Part shown: positions 44,748-55,551 of the stretch, in pieces
Numbering within the stretch: the stretch's first letter is position 1
Layout of the letters: every line of letters starts with the position of its first letter
NCBI GenBank assembly: GCA_037355855.1
Contig: CM074761.1
Location: 4,297,346-4,361,345 of the forward strand
Reading direction: 5' to 3'
DNA length: 64,000 bases
Source: Pseudo-nitzschia pungens
Taxonomy: Eukaryota; Bacillariophyta; Bacillariophyceae; Bacillariales; Bacillariaceae
Translations under genes and position numbers: made by a program
The notes under the pieces: model-generated
What the model saw: only the letters and a program-made list of their open reading frames with translations
Told to the model about the DNA's origin: nothing
Databases searched by the model: none

Positions 44748-46334
44748 ATGCCAGACAAGGATGAATTTGGTCGGGTAAGAAACGGCAACAGGGACGGCGG
44801 AAGAGGACCGCCGTCTTCCTCTCGTCTTCGTGATTCGTATGCACAACCCCATCACTCGTCTGGGACGTCAGAATCGCGTCGTGGGAACGAAGCGTACTAT
44901 GGGCCCGCATCTCATGAAGAGGAGGACAAAAATCTCTGTCCTGGCTTGGTGATTCGTGGTGAAGTGATTCGGATCGAATCCTACGGAGCATTCGTCAGTT
45001 TTCGAGATCGAATCCAACGCCACCACAAGGGACTTCTTCACATCAGCCAGTTGGCTTCGCACCGGGTAGAAAATGTAACGGATATTCTGAAAATGAACCA
45101 ACAAGTGCATGCCGTGATTCTGGAAGTAGAATACGATCAAAGAATAGGGAAACGCATCCGTTTGAGCATGAAGGATGTCGACCAAGAGACGGGAAAGTAT
45201 ACCGGTCGTGATATTTCTCGGGGCAGTACAAATGGGGGGAGGATGCGAGGCGGGCCTAGGCCCTCTCCGCATCAGCTACAACTGAGGGCGAAGTTGCGTC
45301 GTGAGACGCTGCTAAATTTGAATCGGCATTGGAACGACGCAGGTCACAACGATTCTTCGGGGAAGAATAAGAAATCTAACGCGATCGACGAATCTTCGTC
45401 CTATTTACGGCATCTCTGGTCGTCGAGTCCGTTGCCTCCCGGCAAACAGGACGCAGAAGCATCAGTGGAGAAAAAAGAACGCAGGAAAAACGATTCAAAA
45501 CATTCTTCTTCGGACGACGATAGCGACAGTTCCGCTTCGTCTGTGAGTAGTGATTCGTCGTCGAGTGATAGCTACGAGTCAGACCGCCGTCGGCGGCGTC
45601 GAAAAGGAAATCGTAGTAGAGGACGAAAGATGTCCTCGAGTGGACGTTCGAGAAAACGAGGACGGTCGTCTAGATCACGAAGGAGTCGAAGGAGGAGCTA
45701 TAGCAGTAGCAGCAGCAGTAGTAGCAGCAGTAGTAGTAGCAGCAGCAGCAGCAGCAGTTCGTCTTCCTCATCCAGCGAGAGTGGCAGACGGAACGAGAAG
45801 AAAATGAAACCAAACGATGACGGGAAAAAGGAAGAAGTAAGCACAGATGCCCTCCGCGATATGAAAGAATCTGATTTGAAGGAAGCGACTGCATTCAAGG
45901 AGGCAGTACAGGGGACGAATGATCTGGATGACGATGAAGAAGAAGGGCCAATGCCTTTGCAACAAGCCGGTCCCAATGGTGGAGGTGGTGGTGATGGTAG
46001 TACTTCATATGGAAAGGCATTATTACCTGGAGAAGGACAAGCTCTTGCTCAATACGTGCAACAAAACTTGCGCATCCCAAGACGTGGTGAAATCGGTTAT
46101 TCTGGCGATGACATTGAACAGTGGGAGAATTCTGGTTACGTAATGAGTGGATCGCGACACACGCGTATGAACGCAGTTCGTATACGAAAAGAAAACCAAG
46201 TATACTCTGCTGAGGAGCAGCGTGCACTTGCCCTTCTCACCATGGAAGAAAACCAACAAAAGGAAGCTCAACTTATGGAGGACTTTCGTACAATGCTGAA
46301 AGAAAAAAAGAAGTTACGTGAGCAAGGAAAGTAA
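44748..46334 (+). CDS. NKAP: S1-domain / NKAP C-terminal fusion, RS-rich nuclear protein
   Basis: A 528-residue protein that combines an S1 RNA-binding domain with the NKAP C-terminal domain. The S1 domain lies at about residues 70-150 (GLVIRGEVIRIESYGAFVSF, GLLHISQLA, VILEVEYD...RIRLSMKD). Next is a long Arg/Ser-rich stretch with a poly-Ser run, like SR-type splicing factors. The C-terminal domain (about 430-528) has the NKAP signature LPGEGQALAQYVQQ, RIPRRGEIG, IEQWENSGYVMSGSRHTRM, RIRKENQVYSAEEQRALAL. NKAP is a spliceosome-linked nuclear protein. The S1 part resembles ZCCHC17/PNO40. The start is the ATG at 44748; the frame reaches back to a GTG at 44712 only. Fusion of these two domains in one chain is the notable point. 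No intron is needed. Confidence 0.92.
   Translation: MPDKDEFGRVRNGNRDGGRGPPSSSRLRDSYAQPHHSSGTSESRRGNEAYYGPASHEEEDKNLCPGLVIRGEVIRIESYGAFVSFRDRIQRHHKGLLHISQLASHRVENVTDILKMNQQVHAVILEVEYDQRIGKRIRLSMKDVDQETGKYTGRDISRGSTNGGRMRGGPRPSPHQLQLRAKLRRETLLNLNRHWNDAGHNDSSGKNKKSNAIDESSSYLRHLWSSSPLPPGKQDAEASVEKKERRKNDSKHSSSDDDSDSSASSVSSDSSSSDSYESDRRRRRRKGNRSRGRKMSSSGRSRKRGRSSRSRRSRRRSYSSSSSSSSSSSSSSSSSSSSSSSSSESGRRNEKKMKPNDDGKKEEVSTDALRDMKESDLKEATAFKEAVQGTNDLDDDEEEGPMPLQQAGPNGGGGGDGSTSYGKALLPGEGQALAQYVQQNLRIPRRGEIGYSGDDIEQWENSGYVMSGSRHTRMNAVRIRKENQVYSAEEQRALALLTMEENQQKEAQLMEDFRTMLKEKKKLREQGK
45702..45777 (+). repeat. AGC/AGT trinucleotide repeat encoding poly-Ser
   Basis: A nearly pure run of AGC and AGT codons, ending in TCG/TCT/TCC codons, encodes about 25 consecutive Ser in the S1-NKAP protein. 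Mixed codons suggest selection for Ser as well as slippage. Confidence 0.9.
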
Positions 46335-46465
46335 AGAGTATGTTTGGTCTTGTTGACCGCTCATTACATGCTCCAACTACGTGAAAAAAAACTCCGTGAT
46401 TCATTATTGAAAAGGGCTCAGGGGATTTGAAAAGTTTGTCAATTAAAAGATAAGGCGGGACACTT

Positions 46466-46531
46466 TCTAGATTTCAGACCATAACACTATTTTGTGTCAA
46501 TGAACGTAATTCATGGTCGTCATTCTCCAGA
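46466..46531 (-). promoter_or_regulatory. Candidate SECIS element in the 3' UTR of the selenoprotein gene
   Basis: Read on the minus strand, 41 nt after the TAA stop. Lower stem TCTGGA (46531-46526) pairs with TCTAGA (46471-46466), with one G-U. A short internal loop follows, then the quartet ATGA (46523-46520) opposite TGA (46476-46474). The upper stem GACCAT pairs with ATGGTC. An unpaired AA follows on the 5' side, then a second small hairpin GACAC/GTGTT around AAAATA. This order fits a type II SECIS, but the distance from the quartet to AA is 8 nt, a little short. It has not been folded by computation. Confidence 0.55.
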
Positions 46532-46571
46532 GCAGGAGTATCAGCAATCGCCCTCTAGGAACGTGAATTCC

Positions 46572-47102
46572 TTACAGCTCTTCCCTTCGACCTTGAGCGG
46601 GCTCTTTTGCTACTTCCTGTTTCGCCGTTTCTTGTTTCTGCTTTGCTTCCGTTACTTTCATCTTCTGATATGCTTCCATTCTCCGTTTTGCCTCCAGCAT
46701 TCTTTCTTTCCTTTCGTCTTCCTCCTTTTTTCTTGCTTCGGCTCCATACTTTCGAATTTGGCTGACCTCCTCATCTGGTTTCGATACAAATCCTTTCTCC
46801 AGCATCATTTGAACCATTTCCGACTCGGTTTCAAATTCTTCTAGATCAACCTTTTCGTGCTCAACTCCATCGTGGTAGATTGTCAAAGTAGCTCGTTTCC
46901 CGGTCACATATTCAACCTCCACATTCTTAAACGTCAGCGCCCCGAAATACCTGACGAAGTTTTTCAACTCCGGTTTTTTGTCAAGGGTTCAGCTCGGGCA
47001 TGATTTGATCTTTCCCAAAATCTCGACGCCGTGAATGAACAAGTTCAATTGATTGAAGATGAGGAAGAAAAAAACAGCAGTAGTGGAAAACGCTTTTGCC
47101 AT
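46572..47102 (-). CDS. SelM/Sep15-type selenoprotein with in-frame UGA (Sec38)
   Basis: A 176-residue ER thioredoxin-fold protein. From the ATG at 47102 the frame is open to the TAA at 46572 except for one TGA at 46991-46989, which falls at the redox site: CPSU, i.e. Cys35-Pro-Ser-Sec38, followed by TLDKKPELKNFVRYF. SelM has CGGU and Sep15 CGU at this place. Downstream, NVEVEYVTGKRATLTIYHDG and SEMVQMMLEKGF match the SelM/Sep15 fold. Residues 1-25 form a signal peptide (AVFFFLIF core), so the Sec site starts the mature lumenal protein. A Glu/Lys-rich helical extension of about 70 residues ends in REEL, an ER-retention-like tetrapeptide. Treating the TGA as a stop would leave only a truncated 131-residue frame with no start context. 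Readthrough is supported by conservation of both sides and by a candidate SECIS in the 3' UTR. Confidence 0.85.
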
Positions 47103-48027
47103 GTTGAACTGTTTTATTTCATACGGGATGTCGGTGATCTACTGTGATAGAGCTGTTCGTAGGGTTGTCCTTTTGATTCAATTCAATTGCTATGATACAA
47201 AATCAAACGAAGAAAAACGTAACTGCCGAAAAATTTATGATGCAGAGAATAAGGTTACCGTTATTTGGCCAGATACGGGTAGCCTTAGGCTGCAGTCACG
47301 CTTGGCGTTCCAACTTCTTTGCGTGAATTTAAAAAAACAACAGGTAAGGTTATTCAAATACGTGGAGTTGCCAAACCTACTGTAGAATTAACGTACGGTA
47401 TCTTGCACATAGGACTTCAGGTACGGTATGTAAGGAAGATATGCCCTCACATAAGGTAGGTAAACATACGGTGGTGCAATGAGTAAGGTTACTACCAGTA
47501 CATAAGGTTACGTAATAGAACTTGTATTCTGTGCAACACGATGACCTTTTTTTAAACAAACAAATTCGAAAATCAACAAAAAAATTAAACCGTTCGATGC
47601 TATCGTTACAAGTAAATACTTGTACGTAGGTGTACGTGCCAGTAGTTTCCTATCTTAATCAGTGGTCATAACCCCTGATCTTAATCCGGAAACAAGCTTA
47701 GATGGCTTGTATCTGCACGAGTACGTACTACTACGTAGTATGAACTAAGTTACGTACTGGTCCACGTATTCTGGTACTCGTATGTTTATCTGTTTTAATC
47801 GGTCACCCCCGCCTGCCATGCGGTAACGCGGTGACAATTGAGATTGCATCACGAACGAGTATTTTTGAATTCTATTCGTGGTCATCATGCCCCTTCGATG
47901 ACACAACTCTCTCTTGTCTCTCTGAAAGCATTTTGATCGAAGAGATATCCATCGATTTTCGGTCAAACCTACGAGTAGAAAAAACTCCAGCTCCGAACAA
48001 ATTCTCGCTCAACTGAAATTAGACACA
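47103..48027. other. Divergent intergenic spacer, motif-rich
   Basis: Between the selenoprotein and mRNA-export adaptor genes. TAAGGTTAC lies at 47250, 47484 and 47503, among many GTAC words. No gene is supported. Confidence 0.6.
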
Positions 48028-48477
48028 ATGGCAGGAAACGACACGAAGGGGAGACGAAGAAGGCCATCGAAAGGTGCCGCCAACACGAAGAATGACGCCG
48101 AGGGTACTGTTGCCAAAAGGGGTCGGGGTAGCAAGCGTGGAAACGCCAAGCACGAGACTCCTGATCAGAGGCGATCGAAAAAAGAGGCAAACAAGGGCCA
48201 GCAGAGCGGAGGCACCAAAAAGGGGAAAGGTGGCCGTCGCAATAGCAAAGGAGGTGCGAAGGGCAAAAAGCGGGAAAAGAAGGAACCAATGACCGCGGAA
48301 CAACTCGATGCTAGTATGGATGACTACTGGGCCAAGAGCAAGGACAAGACTATTGCATCGAAGAAACTCGATGACGATATGGATGACTACTGGGCGAAAA
48401 GGGGAGAGGAGAAAACCGAAGAAGAAGCAGATGCAGAGAAGGCAGAAACGAAAGAGGATGAGAAACCGGAAGAATAA
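48028..48477 (+). CDS. Small basic mRNA-export adaptor with two UAP56-binding motifs (FoP/ALYREF-like)
   Basis: A 149-residue, highly basic protein (Lys, Arg and Gly runs such as GGTKKGKGGRRNSKGG) with two near-identical motifs, TAEQLDASMDDYWAKSK and ASKKLDDDMDDYWAKRG. These match the LDxxLDxYxxK motif by which ALYREF, UIF and CHTOP/FoP bind the helicase UAP56 (DDX39B) during mRNA export; a tandem pair is the hallmark of the FoP C-terminal duplication domain. No RRM is present, so it is not a full ALYREF. The C-terminus is acidic. A real ATG, a compact single exon and a divergent promoter shared with the selenoprotein gene support it. The role in export is inferred from the motif. Confidence 0.8.
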   Translation: MAGNDTKGRRRRPSKGAANTKNDAEGTVAKRGRGSKRGNAKHETPDQRRSKKEANKGQQSGGTKKGKGGRRNSKGGAKGKKREKKEPMTAEQLDASMDDYWAKSKDKTIASKKLDDDMDDYWAKRGEEKTEEEADAEKAETKEDEKPEE

Positions 48478-50029
48478 ATTGCATTGGTTTTCACCAAATG
48501 GATAATATATTACGAGTAGACCCTGCACCATGAAAAATTTGAAAACAATACGTAAACCTCACTAGGGAGATCGCCATTAAAGAACGAAGCTTGATACCAG
48601 CCTACAATGTGCAATAGAAAGGTGCTGGAGGGAGTTGGCACGACCTGATTTGACGTGAAATTTTTTGAAACGCTGAACAATTCCTGACACAGGTTGCGTT
48701 TGGACTTAATATAAGTGCAGTGCAGTGACGGATTCCCAAAATGAGTATTCCCCATGATGCCTCAGCAATAACTGCATCCGTGAAATGTTAGATTAACCCA
48801 CAAGAAGTAACACGGACAAAAAAATGTTTCTTCAAAATTAGGAAGTCGCTACACAACATAATCATAGCATTTGATTGAATTGTGATATTCTGGTTTGCCT
48901 TGGTTGACCCACATTTTATGTACCGCATAGACAAAATGGTAGCCGCAGCCATGAACCAAAGTCAAGCCGCTTACAACAAGTAGCTAGTACAACAAGCTCT
49001 ACTATCGGTTCTCATCGTGTTGTTGTTTTGTTCTTCGCCATTCATGACTAACTAGTATGTGGATGAATACATCGAGGAGGAGAATCCCCGAAGGATTCTA
49101 ATCTGGTGGCTCGGTCTGACTGCTGCAGTTGTGCATGAAATCCAGTGAACTCCATTGACGGCTACCTTCACATGCTTTCTCATGTGGTGGTAGTAGTAGT
49201 AGCTAGTACTAGTTCACGGAGGAGCAGCAGATCAGAAACGACAGTCTAGAGTAGTGGGAGGAATAATGAATGGAGCTAGCATAGAATCTTTGGTCCTTAC
49301 GAACATACTTGGAATCCTTTATGCAGTGGAATCAATTGTAGGATCAATGCAGCAGTCGCCTCTTGATCTCTGTCACCTTGTTGACAGATAGACCTGATGA
49401 GTGATAATATATCTGATGATTCCTGATTTCTGCGAGTACCGGTAATTATGAATAAGAAGGCTAGCAGAACGGTACGTATTCTTTTCAAACGAAAAAACAG
49501 TTCACGTGCATTGGTTGAATCGAACGATAGACACGTGTTGCATTGAAAAAGAAATTCTTTGCAATTATCAAATCAGAGCAGGCAGGTGTGTATTGTCGGT
49601 TGAATAATTATAAATACGTCTGGCAACGGCATGTTCGCACATTCCGTTGGAGTACCAGTACAACTGATTCACAAGTAAGATCTTATCTTCTATTTTGACA
49701 TACGCTTTTCAATGTTCGATTTTCAATGTTCAAAAAAGAGAGATTTATGCATTCTTTATCCCTGCCTCCCAACGAATAATCATTGGTCTCACTCTTCACT
49801 CTGCCTTCTGCCGGTATTTGCCAAGCAAGTGGAGGAGCATGGACAAACGATAGCATTCCCATGCATGGCGGCTTTTGTGAAACAAGGCAGTCGAACCCTA
49901 GGAAAGTAGAGAGAATCCAATCAACCATACCGGTAGACGAACCCCTGGTCCAAGCTGACGTAACGTTGCAGACATCCGTTGTCCCCACAAAATTGGTTGT
50001 AGACCAAAGCAAAAACAAATACTTGTAAT
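48478..50029. other. Intergenic spacer, including a motif-poor block
   Basis: 48780-49330 lacks the usual motifs and has GTGGTAGTAGTAGTAGCTAG near 49184-49204 and a GAGGAG-rich patch near 49070. It resembles the other motif-poor blocks. No coding frame, terminal repeat or RNA gene is recognised; the sequence near 49600-50029 is the probable promoter of the P4-ATPase. Confidence 0.5.
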
Positions 50030-53000
50030 ATGGTTTTCTTTTCACACGCTACCCCCGACGACGACGAGACCGAACGTGTCCTAGTGGCGGGACGGCCAAA
50101 TTATGACAGATGTAACAACAAAATTGTGACTGCAAAATACACTGTATTGTCGTTTCTACCTGTGGTAAGTCGAAGATGAACAGTTCAGAGACAACGACGA
50201 ACGACTGAGCTGATACAAGGTGTCACATTTCGGACGTGCGATGCATTTCCTCAAAGCATTTCATTCTCTCTTTTCCTTTTTGCGTCTAGGCGATAAGAGA
50301 ACAGTTTCGGAGGTTTGCAAACTTATATTTTTTGTGCATCGGCGTGATCATGTGTCTCGGAAAATATACGGATCTCTTTGCGACATCAATGTCTCCGTAT
50401 ACCACCGTAGGTCCTTTGGCTATAGTGATTAGTGTTAGTTTGGCGGTGGAGGGAAACGCAGACATCAAAAGACATCGAAGCGATGCCGAAATCAATAATG
50501 GAGGATGCATTATATTGAGAAGTTCCGCTGATATCGATAGAGAGGATGGTGCGGAGAGAGATTCCTCCATTATCGGTGGAAAAAATATCGTAGTGAATTT
50601 ATCGAAGAATTATTTATCGAAGTCTTCATCGCTCAGACTTCCGACCGGCGACGCCGAACAACCAATGGATAGCAGTCCTCGCCTTGTCCAAGTCGCTTTT
50701 CAGAAAATCAAACGAATGAATATCCGTCAGGGTCACATCATTCTGATCAGAAATAGAGAAGCCGTTCCTGCAGATACAATTATTCTGGCATCGAGCGGAG
50801 AAAACGGTTGTGCGTACATCGAAACGAGTTCAATTGATGGGGAAACCAACTTGAAACTTCGAAACAGCCCCGTGATACCTTCTGATTTTTCGAAAGATCT
50901 GAGGAAGGAAGCAATGAGCAATTTTTCGGAAGATGGCCTTGATGAAGAGAGAACACTTCAGTCTTTAGAAAGGGCTACCAAAAAAATAACCCAGCTCTCG
51001 GCCTTAGCATATCCTAACGGAGTCGCATGTGGTATTCGGGACGAAGAGAAAGGGGAGAGGAGGCGTCGCTTTTCTGAAAAGATGGGGAAGGATATCAGAT
51101 CCTCGATGAACGGTGAAAAACCGAAAAATGAAACCACACAGTACATTGCAACTTTAACATCAGAAGCTCCCAATTCTCATATAAATACGTTCTCGGGAAA
51201 GTTGACTTTACCACCATTTGAGAAGGGCGAAAAATGTATTGATATTCCACTCGGTGCCGAAAATATTTTGCTTCGAGGGGCGATATTACGCAACACCGAA
51301 TGGGTTTTAGGCCTTGCTTGTTTTACAGGAAAAGACACAAAGCTGATCCGAAATTCTTTCCGAACACCATCCAAATTTAGCCGAATTGACGTTCTCATTA
51401 ACAAATGTGTGGTCCTCATCGTCGCTTTCATGTGCACCTGTATATTATATCTCAGCATCAAAGCAGATTTCGCGATGAAAGAAAACTTCGATGAACTTTG
51501 GTGAGTGAAATCAAAATGACCAAAAGTATCAATCTCTGTCATATCATTTCCTCACAGGGGTTTAATTTTTGCTTTCGAATGTTGAAATTGAAGGTATGTC
51601 GGATATAATCACAGAAAGTCTGACAATTGGCCTTATTTGCCAAATTTGCCTCCACCGAAGTGGGTTGATACTACCAACAATATACTTCAGAATTTCCTGA
51701 CGTTTGTCACACTCCTGAGTAATTTCGTTCCTTTGAGTATGTACGTGACTCTCGAGATGGTAAATTATTTTTGTTTATGGCTTGTTTATGTCGACCGTGA
51801 AATGTATGATCCCAAAACAGATACGAGAGCCGTAGCTAGGAGTACAAATGTTACAGATCTGGGTCAAGTACAATACATATTTTCCGACAAAACTGGTACT
51901 TTAACACAGAATGTGATGCGATTCAAGAGATGCTCAGTTGATGGTATGATTTTTGGGTCACCAGTCCAGAAAATGAGACCTCAGGATAAAAATGTTGAAG
52001 GGAGTCCGAAACCAGCCTTCCATCCAACACGACAACTAGTTGTAGGGAAAATTCGTTTAAAAGCCGACGGCAATGGTGTAGAAGCATCGAAAGGAATGAC
52101 ATTTAATGCTGAAATGTTCGTTCGTGTAATGAGTTTGTGCCATACAGTTGTGGTGGAAAAGGATTTAGACAACAGGGACAATATTGAAGAATCAAAATCT
52201 GTCAGCTCGTACGGATCGACTTGGGTGAAAAAAAAAATATTTCAAGGAAGACGAGCACGCACGGCAAGTGATATGAGCACTTCTAGTGCCATCGCTTTAG
52301 GGACTGTCTCCGAAGAACCTGTAGCTGATTTGCCTACTGATTTTTGTGACAAGGGCACTAGCAGATCGAGCCTCGGATCAATAGTTCGTGGAGGAAGTTG
52401 TAGTTCCGGCAGCAATCCTACAGAAAAGGGCCGAGATGGAGCTCCAGCTGGGTTTGCATACCAGGCTGAGAGTCCCGATGAAAACGCTCTTGTATCAGAG
52501 GCTTCAAAAACTTTTGGCTTTCAGGTTATTGCTCGCAACTCGTCGGGAATCACTTTGCGATGTGAACACCCAACAATCTTGAGTGAGGAGAATCTTGTGA
52601 CTGGTTTGAGAAGTGGAAGTATCAATTCAAAAACGCTGGTATCAAAATATGCAACTGGGAGTGTTGAAGTGGGGAAAACTGAAATACAGGAAGGGTTGAA
52701 ATATACAAAATCCTCACGTTTTGAAACTTGGGAAATCCTTGCAGTCAATAAGTTTGATTCAGAAAGAAAGCGAATGTCAATACTGCTTCGCGCTCCTCCC
52801 GAACTAGGTAGTGTGGCGATTCTTTTTTGCAAAGGAGCGGATTCAGCCATGCTTGATTCAGATGTTTGTTCTGAAGCCGCCAGCCTTTTTTCTGGAAATG
52901 TTGAAGATGATGCCGAGAGATCACATCGTCTAGAGGTGATATTTGACGATAACGAGGACTCAGAATTGGATACGAACCAAATGCTCGGTCTTCAATCTCA

Positions 53001-55522
53001 TCTCGGAGAATTTGCTTCAGAAGGACTTCGTACTTTAGTACTTGGCGTACGTTTTCTGAATGATACAGAATGCGATGAATGGCTGCAGAAATACGGAACA
53101 GCTGCTTCGTCTGTAACAGATAGAGACAAAATGCTAATGGATGCAGCGTTGGAAATAGAGAGAGACTTACACATTGTTGGGGCAACAGCTGTGGAAGATA
53201 AGCTGCAATCCGGTGTTCCAGACACAATCGCAACTCTTGAAAACGCTGGCATAAAACTTTGGGTTCTCACTGGAGATAAAAAGGAAACGGCAATCGAGAT
53301 AGGATACTCAACTAAAGTGCTGACACCGAAGATGCACCTGACAGAAGTTGCTGACCAAGGCAATGAATTCGTTCATGCACAGTGCGCGATGGAATTCATG
53401 CGTCTGGTCAAAGCCGGAAAACTCCCTCTTTATCAAAGGGCAACGGTTGATCAATCAGATAGTCCCTGGTCTCTACAGAATCTTGCTTTTGCTATTGGAA
53501 AGACATTGCATTCTTGTCTACGGGCATGGAGATATACTATTTTATTGCTTATCATTTGTCTGCGAAGAGCCATTGGGCTTTCTTCTAAGTCACAAGAGAA
53601 GGAAATGAAAAGTTTACGAGGCGAGCAAAATGAGGAGAAAAACAGATTGCAAGACAACGTAAGGCGTCGCAACGTAAGAAATCGAGCGGAGCAAATTATT
53701 CAGGAGTATAGACAAAAAGTCCCGAAAGCTCACATGAAGAAACCCCTGTCACCAGTTTCGAGTGTTGAAAACTTCAACCTTTCCAACGATAAGTTGCCAA
53801 CAGTTTTCAACCGTGCCGAATCAGCAAGATCGGCTCTGGAGATGCGTGTTAGTCAAGAGGGATCATCACTTAGTAATACAAGAAGTATCAGAATATCACA
53901 GTTGACAGCTCAAGAGGTTGCTGAGAACAGAAGCGAAGCTTCTTTCGAAGAGGATTTGTTATCACTTCAAAGCGTTCGCGGGGCTGCCTCGGACAACAAT
54001 GCTAGTTTTGATAAGAAAAGAAGAACTGTCTTGGAGAAATTATTTGCTGTCGACCGTGATGTGAGAAAAGGGTATCTTATGAAGCATATAAGAAAAGGGG
54101 GGATGGAGTCTGACTTATTCATAACTCCTTCTGCCGAAGGCCCAAGAGCACTGATCATTGAGGGAAATGCCCTTAAGCATCTCTTTGGCGATAATCAATT
54201 AGAGGAGATATTGTTCAACATTGCAAGTCAATGTGATGCCGTGATTGCATGCAGAGTGAGCCCACAGCAAAAGGCATTGCTAGTGAAGCTAGTTCGGCAC
54301 CATGTCGTTCCGCAACCTGTCACACTGGCCATTGGTGACGGAGCTAATGATGTCGGTATGATTCAAGAAGCTCATGTGGGAATCGGGATTTCCGGGAAAG
54401 AAGGACAGCAAGCGGTTAATGCCTCTGACTTCGCCATATCCCAGTTTCGCTTTCTCGAAACTCTTCTACTCGTTCATGGAAGATGGGATTTCATGCGACA
54501 AGCAACCGTCGTCTTGTTTTCGTTCTACAAAAATGCAGTCATGGCAGGGTGTTTGATATTATACAATGGGTCGACGTTATACAGTGGGCAGACTTTGTTT
54601 GATCAATGGGCGGTCTCTACATTCAATTTTATTGTATTTTGGCCTATATACTTACTCGGGATCCTTGATAGATGTCTTGAGAAAGATTATATAAGGAAAA
54701 ACCCCGAAGTGTATAAATCAACGCGTCAGAACGAAGTACTCACAATGCGGATCCTTTTAAGGTGGATCTTCATGACTGTATCCCACATTGTGATTCTATA
54801 CTATGGGTCTTTCTACTCCCTATCTGGGGGTGGGGGAAATTCTTCGGCATATTCAGGCCTCATGCGGTATCACAAGAAAGTTGGCGATGGCGAGGGCAGT
54901 GATTTGCAGAGTGTCGGACTATTAATGTTTTCTTCTATGGTCATTTTGTTGGCGTACAAAGTATTGTACGAAAGTCGCAGTATTATCAATGGCAAATGGC
55001 CTGCCATTGCATGCTGCAAAAATGCTAGTGAAGGTTTCTGGAGTCGAGTGCCGTACTCGTGGTACGGAATACTGCATGGTTCAGTCCTTTTCCATTTCTT
55101 TTTCTTTCTTCCAATTTACAATGTAAGTGCAACTACCCACGGAGTGATCTTTGAAATACAACATCCCACAATCCAAGAAGCAAACTGACTTAGCTCCATT
55201 TGGTTTCGCCGAAAATGCTTTTCAGAGAATAACAAAATTTGCAGATAAATATTCTGGTGGATTTTTCAACCTCAATGGTGTCGTGCCTCACGTTCTGACG
55301 ACCAGTGCAACCAACTACATTTTATTGCTTTTCATACCAATTGCGGGCATGGCATTTGATGTTTGTTGGAAAGTTTTTTCCAACATGCATTATCCAACTC
55401 AAACTCAAATACACATTGAAATAGAATCTAGAAACTTGGCTGAGAAAAGGAAGGTGAATCGTCGTGACAAGACCGATAAGCCGATGTGGCGTTCGAAGCA
55501 TTTGGCATTCTTAAAACAATAA
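50030..55522 (+). CDS. P4-ATPase phospholipid flippase (four exons)
   Basis: A P-type ATPase of the lipid flippase class, about 1,723 residues. Exons are 50030-50164, 50290-51500, 51594-55122 and 55226-55522. Exon 1 ends KYTVLSFLPV and joins AIREQFRRFANLYFL, the P4 N-terminal signature. Motifs in order: DGETNLK (actuator), YIFSDKTGTLTQN with catalytic Asp at 51886-51888 (residue 547), AYQAESPDENALV (P4-specific), WVLTGDKKETAIEI, GDGANDVGMIQEAHVGIGI. About ten membrane spans are expected. A long insertion (about 53334-54150, roughly 270 residues, with a hydrophobic RYTILLLIICLRR) splits the P domain. The last junction is least sure: the acceptor at 55225 (GCTTTTCAG) is preferred, 55175 (AAGAAG) is possible; both keep frame. 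P4 ATPases usually need a CDC50 subunit, not seen here. The stop is only 29 bp from the convergent neighbour. Confidence 0.92.
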
Positions 55523-55551
55523 CAAAAAGTTTGGAAATATAAAGAATTATT

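Noticed and set aside
45698..45976. Minus-strand frame ending in poly-Leu
   Set aside because: Antisense of the AGC/AGT poly-Ser repeat in the S1-NKAP gene.
48019..48531. Minus-strand 170-codon hydrophobic frame
   Set aside because: Antisense of the Lys/Arg/Gly-rich mRNA-export adaptor; complement of basic codons gives Phe/Leu runs.
49683..50045. Minus-strand 120-codon frame with hydrophobic start
   Set aside because: Starts at GTG, overlaps the first exon of the P4-ATPase antisense, and has no domain or splice support.
55176..55225. Alternative 53-nt last intron of the P4-ATPase (acceptor at 55175)
   Set aside because: It keeps frame but is shorter than every other intron in the window and lacks a pyrimidine tract; the acceptor at 55225 is preferred, not proven.
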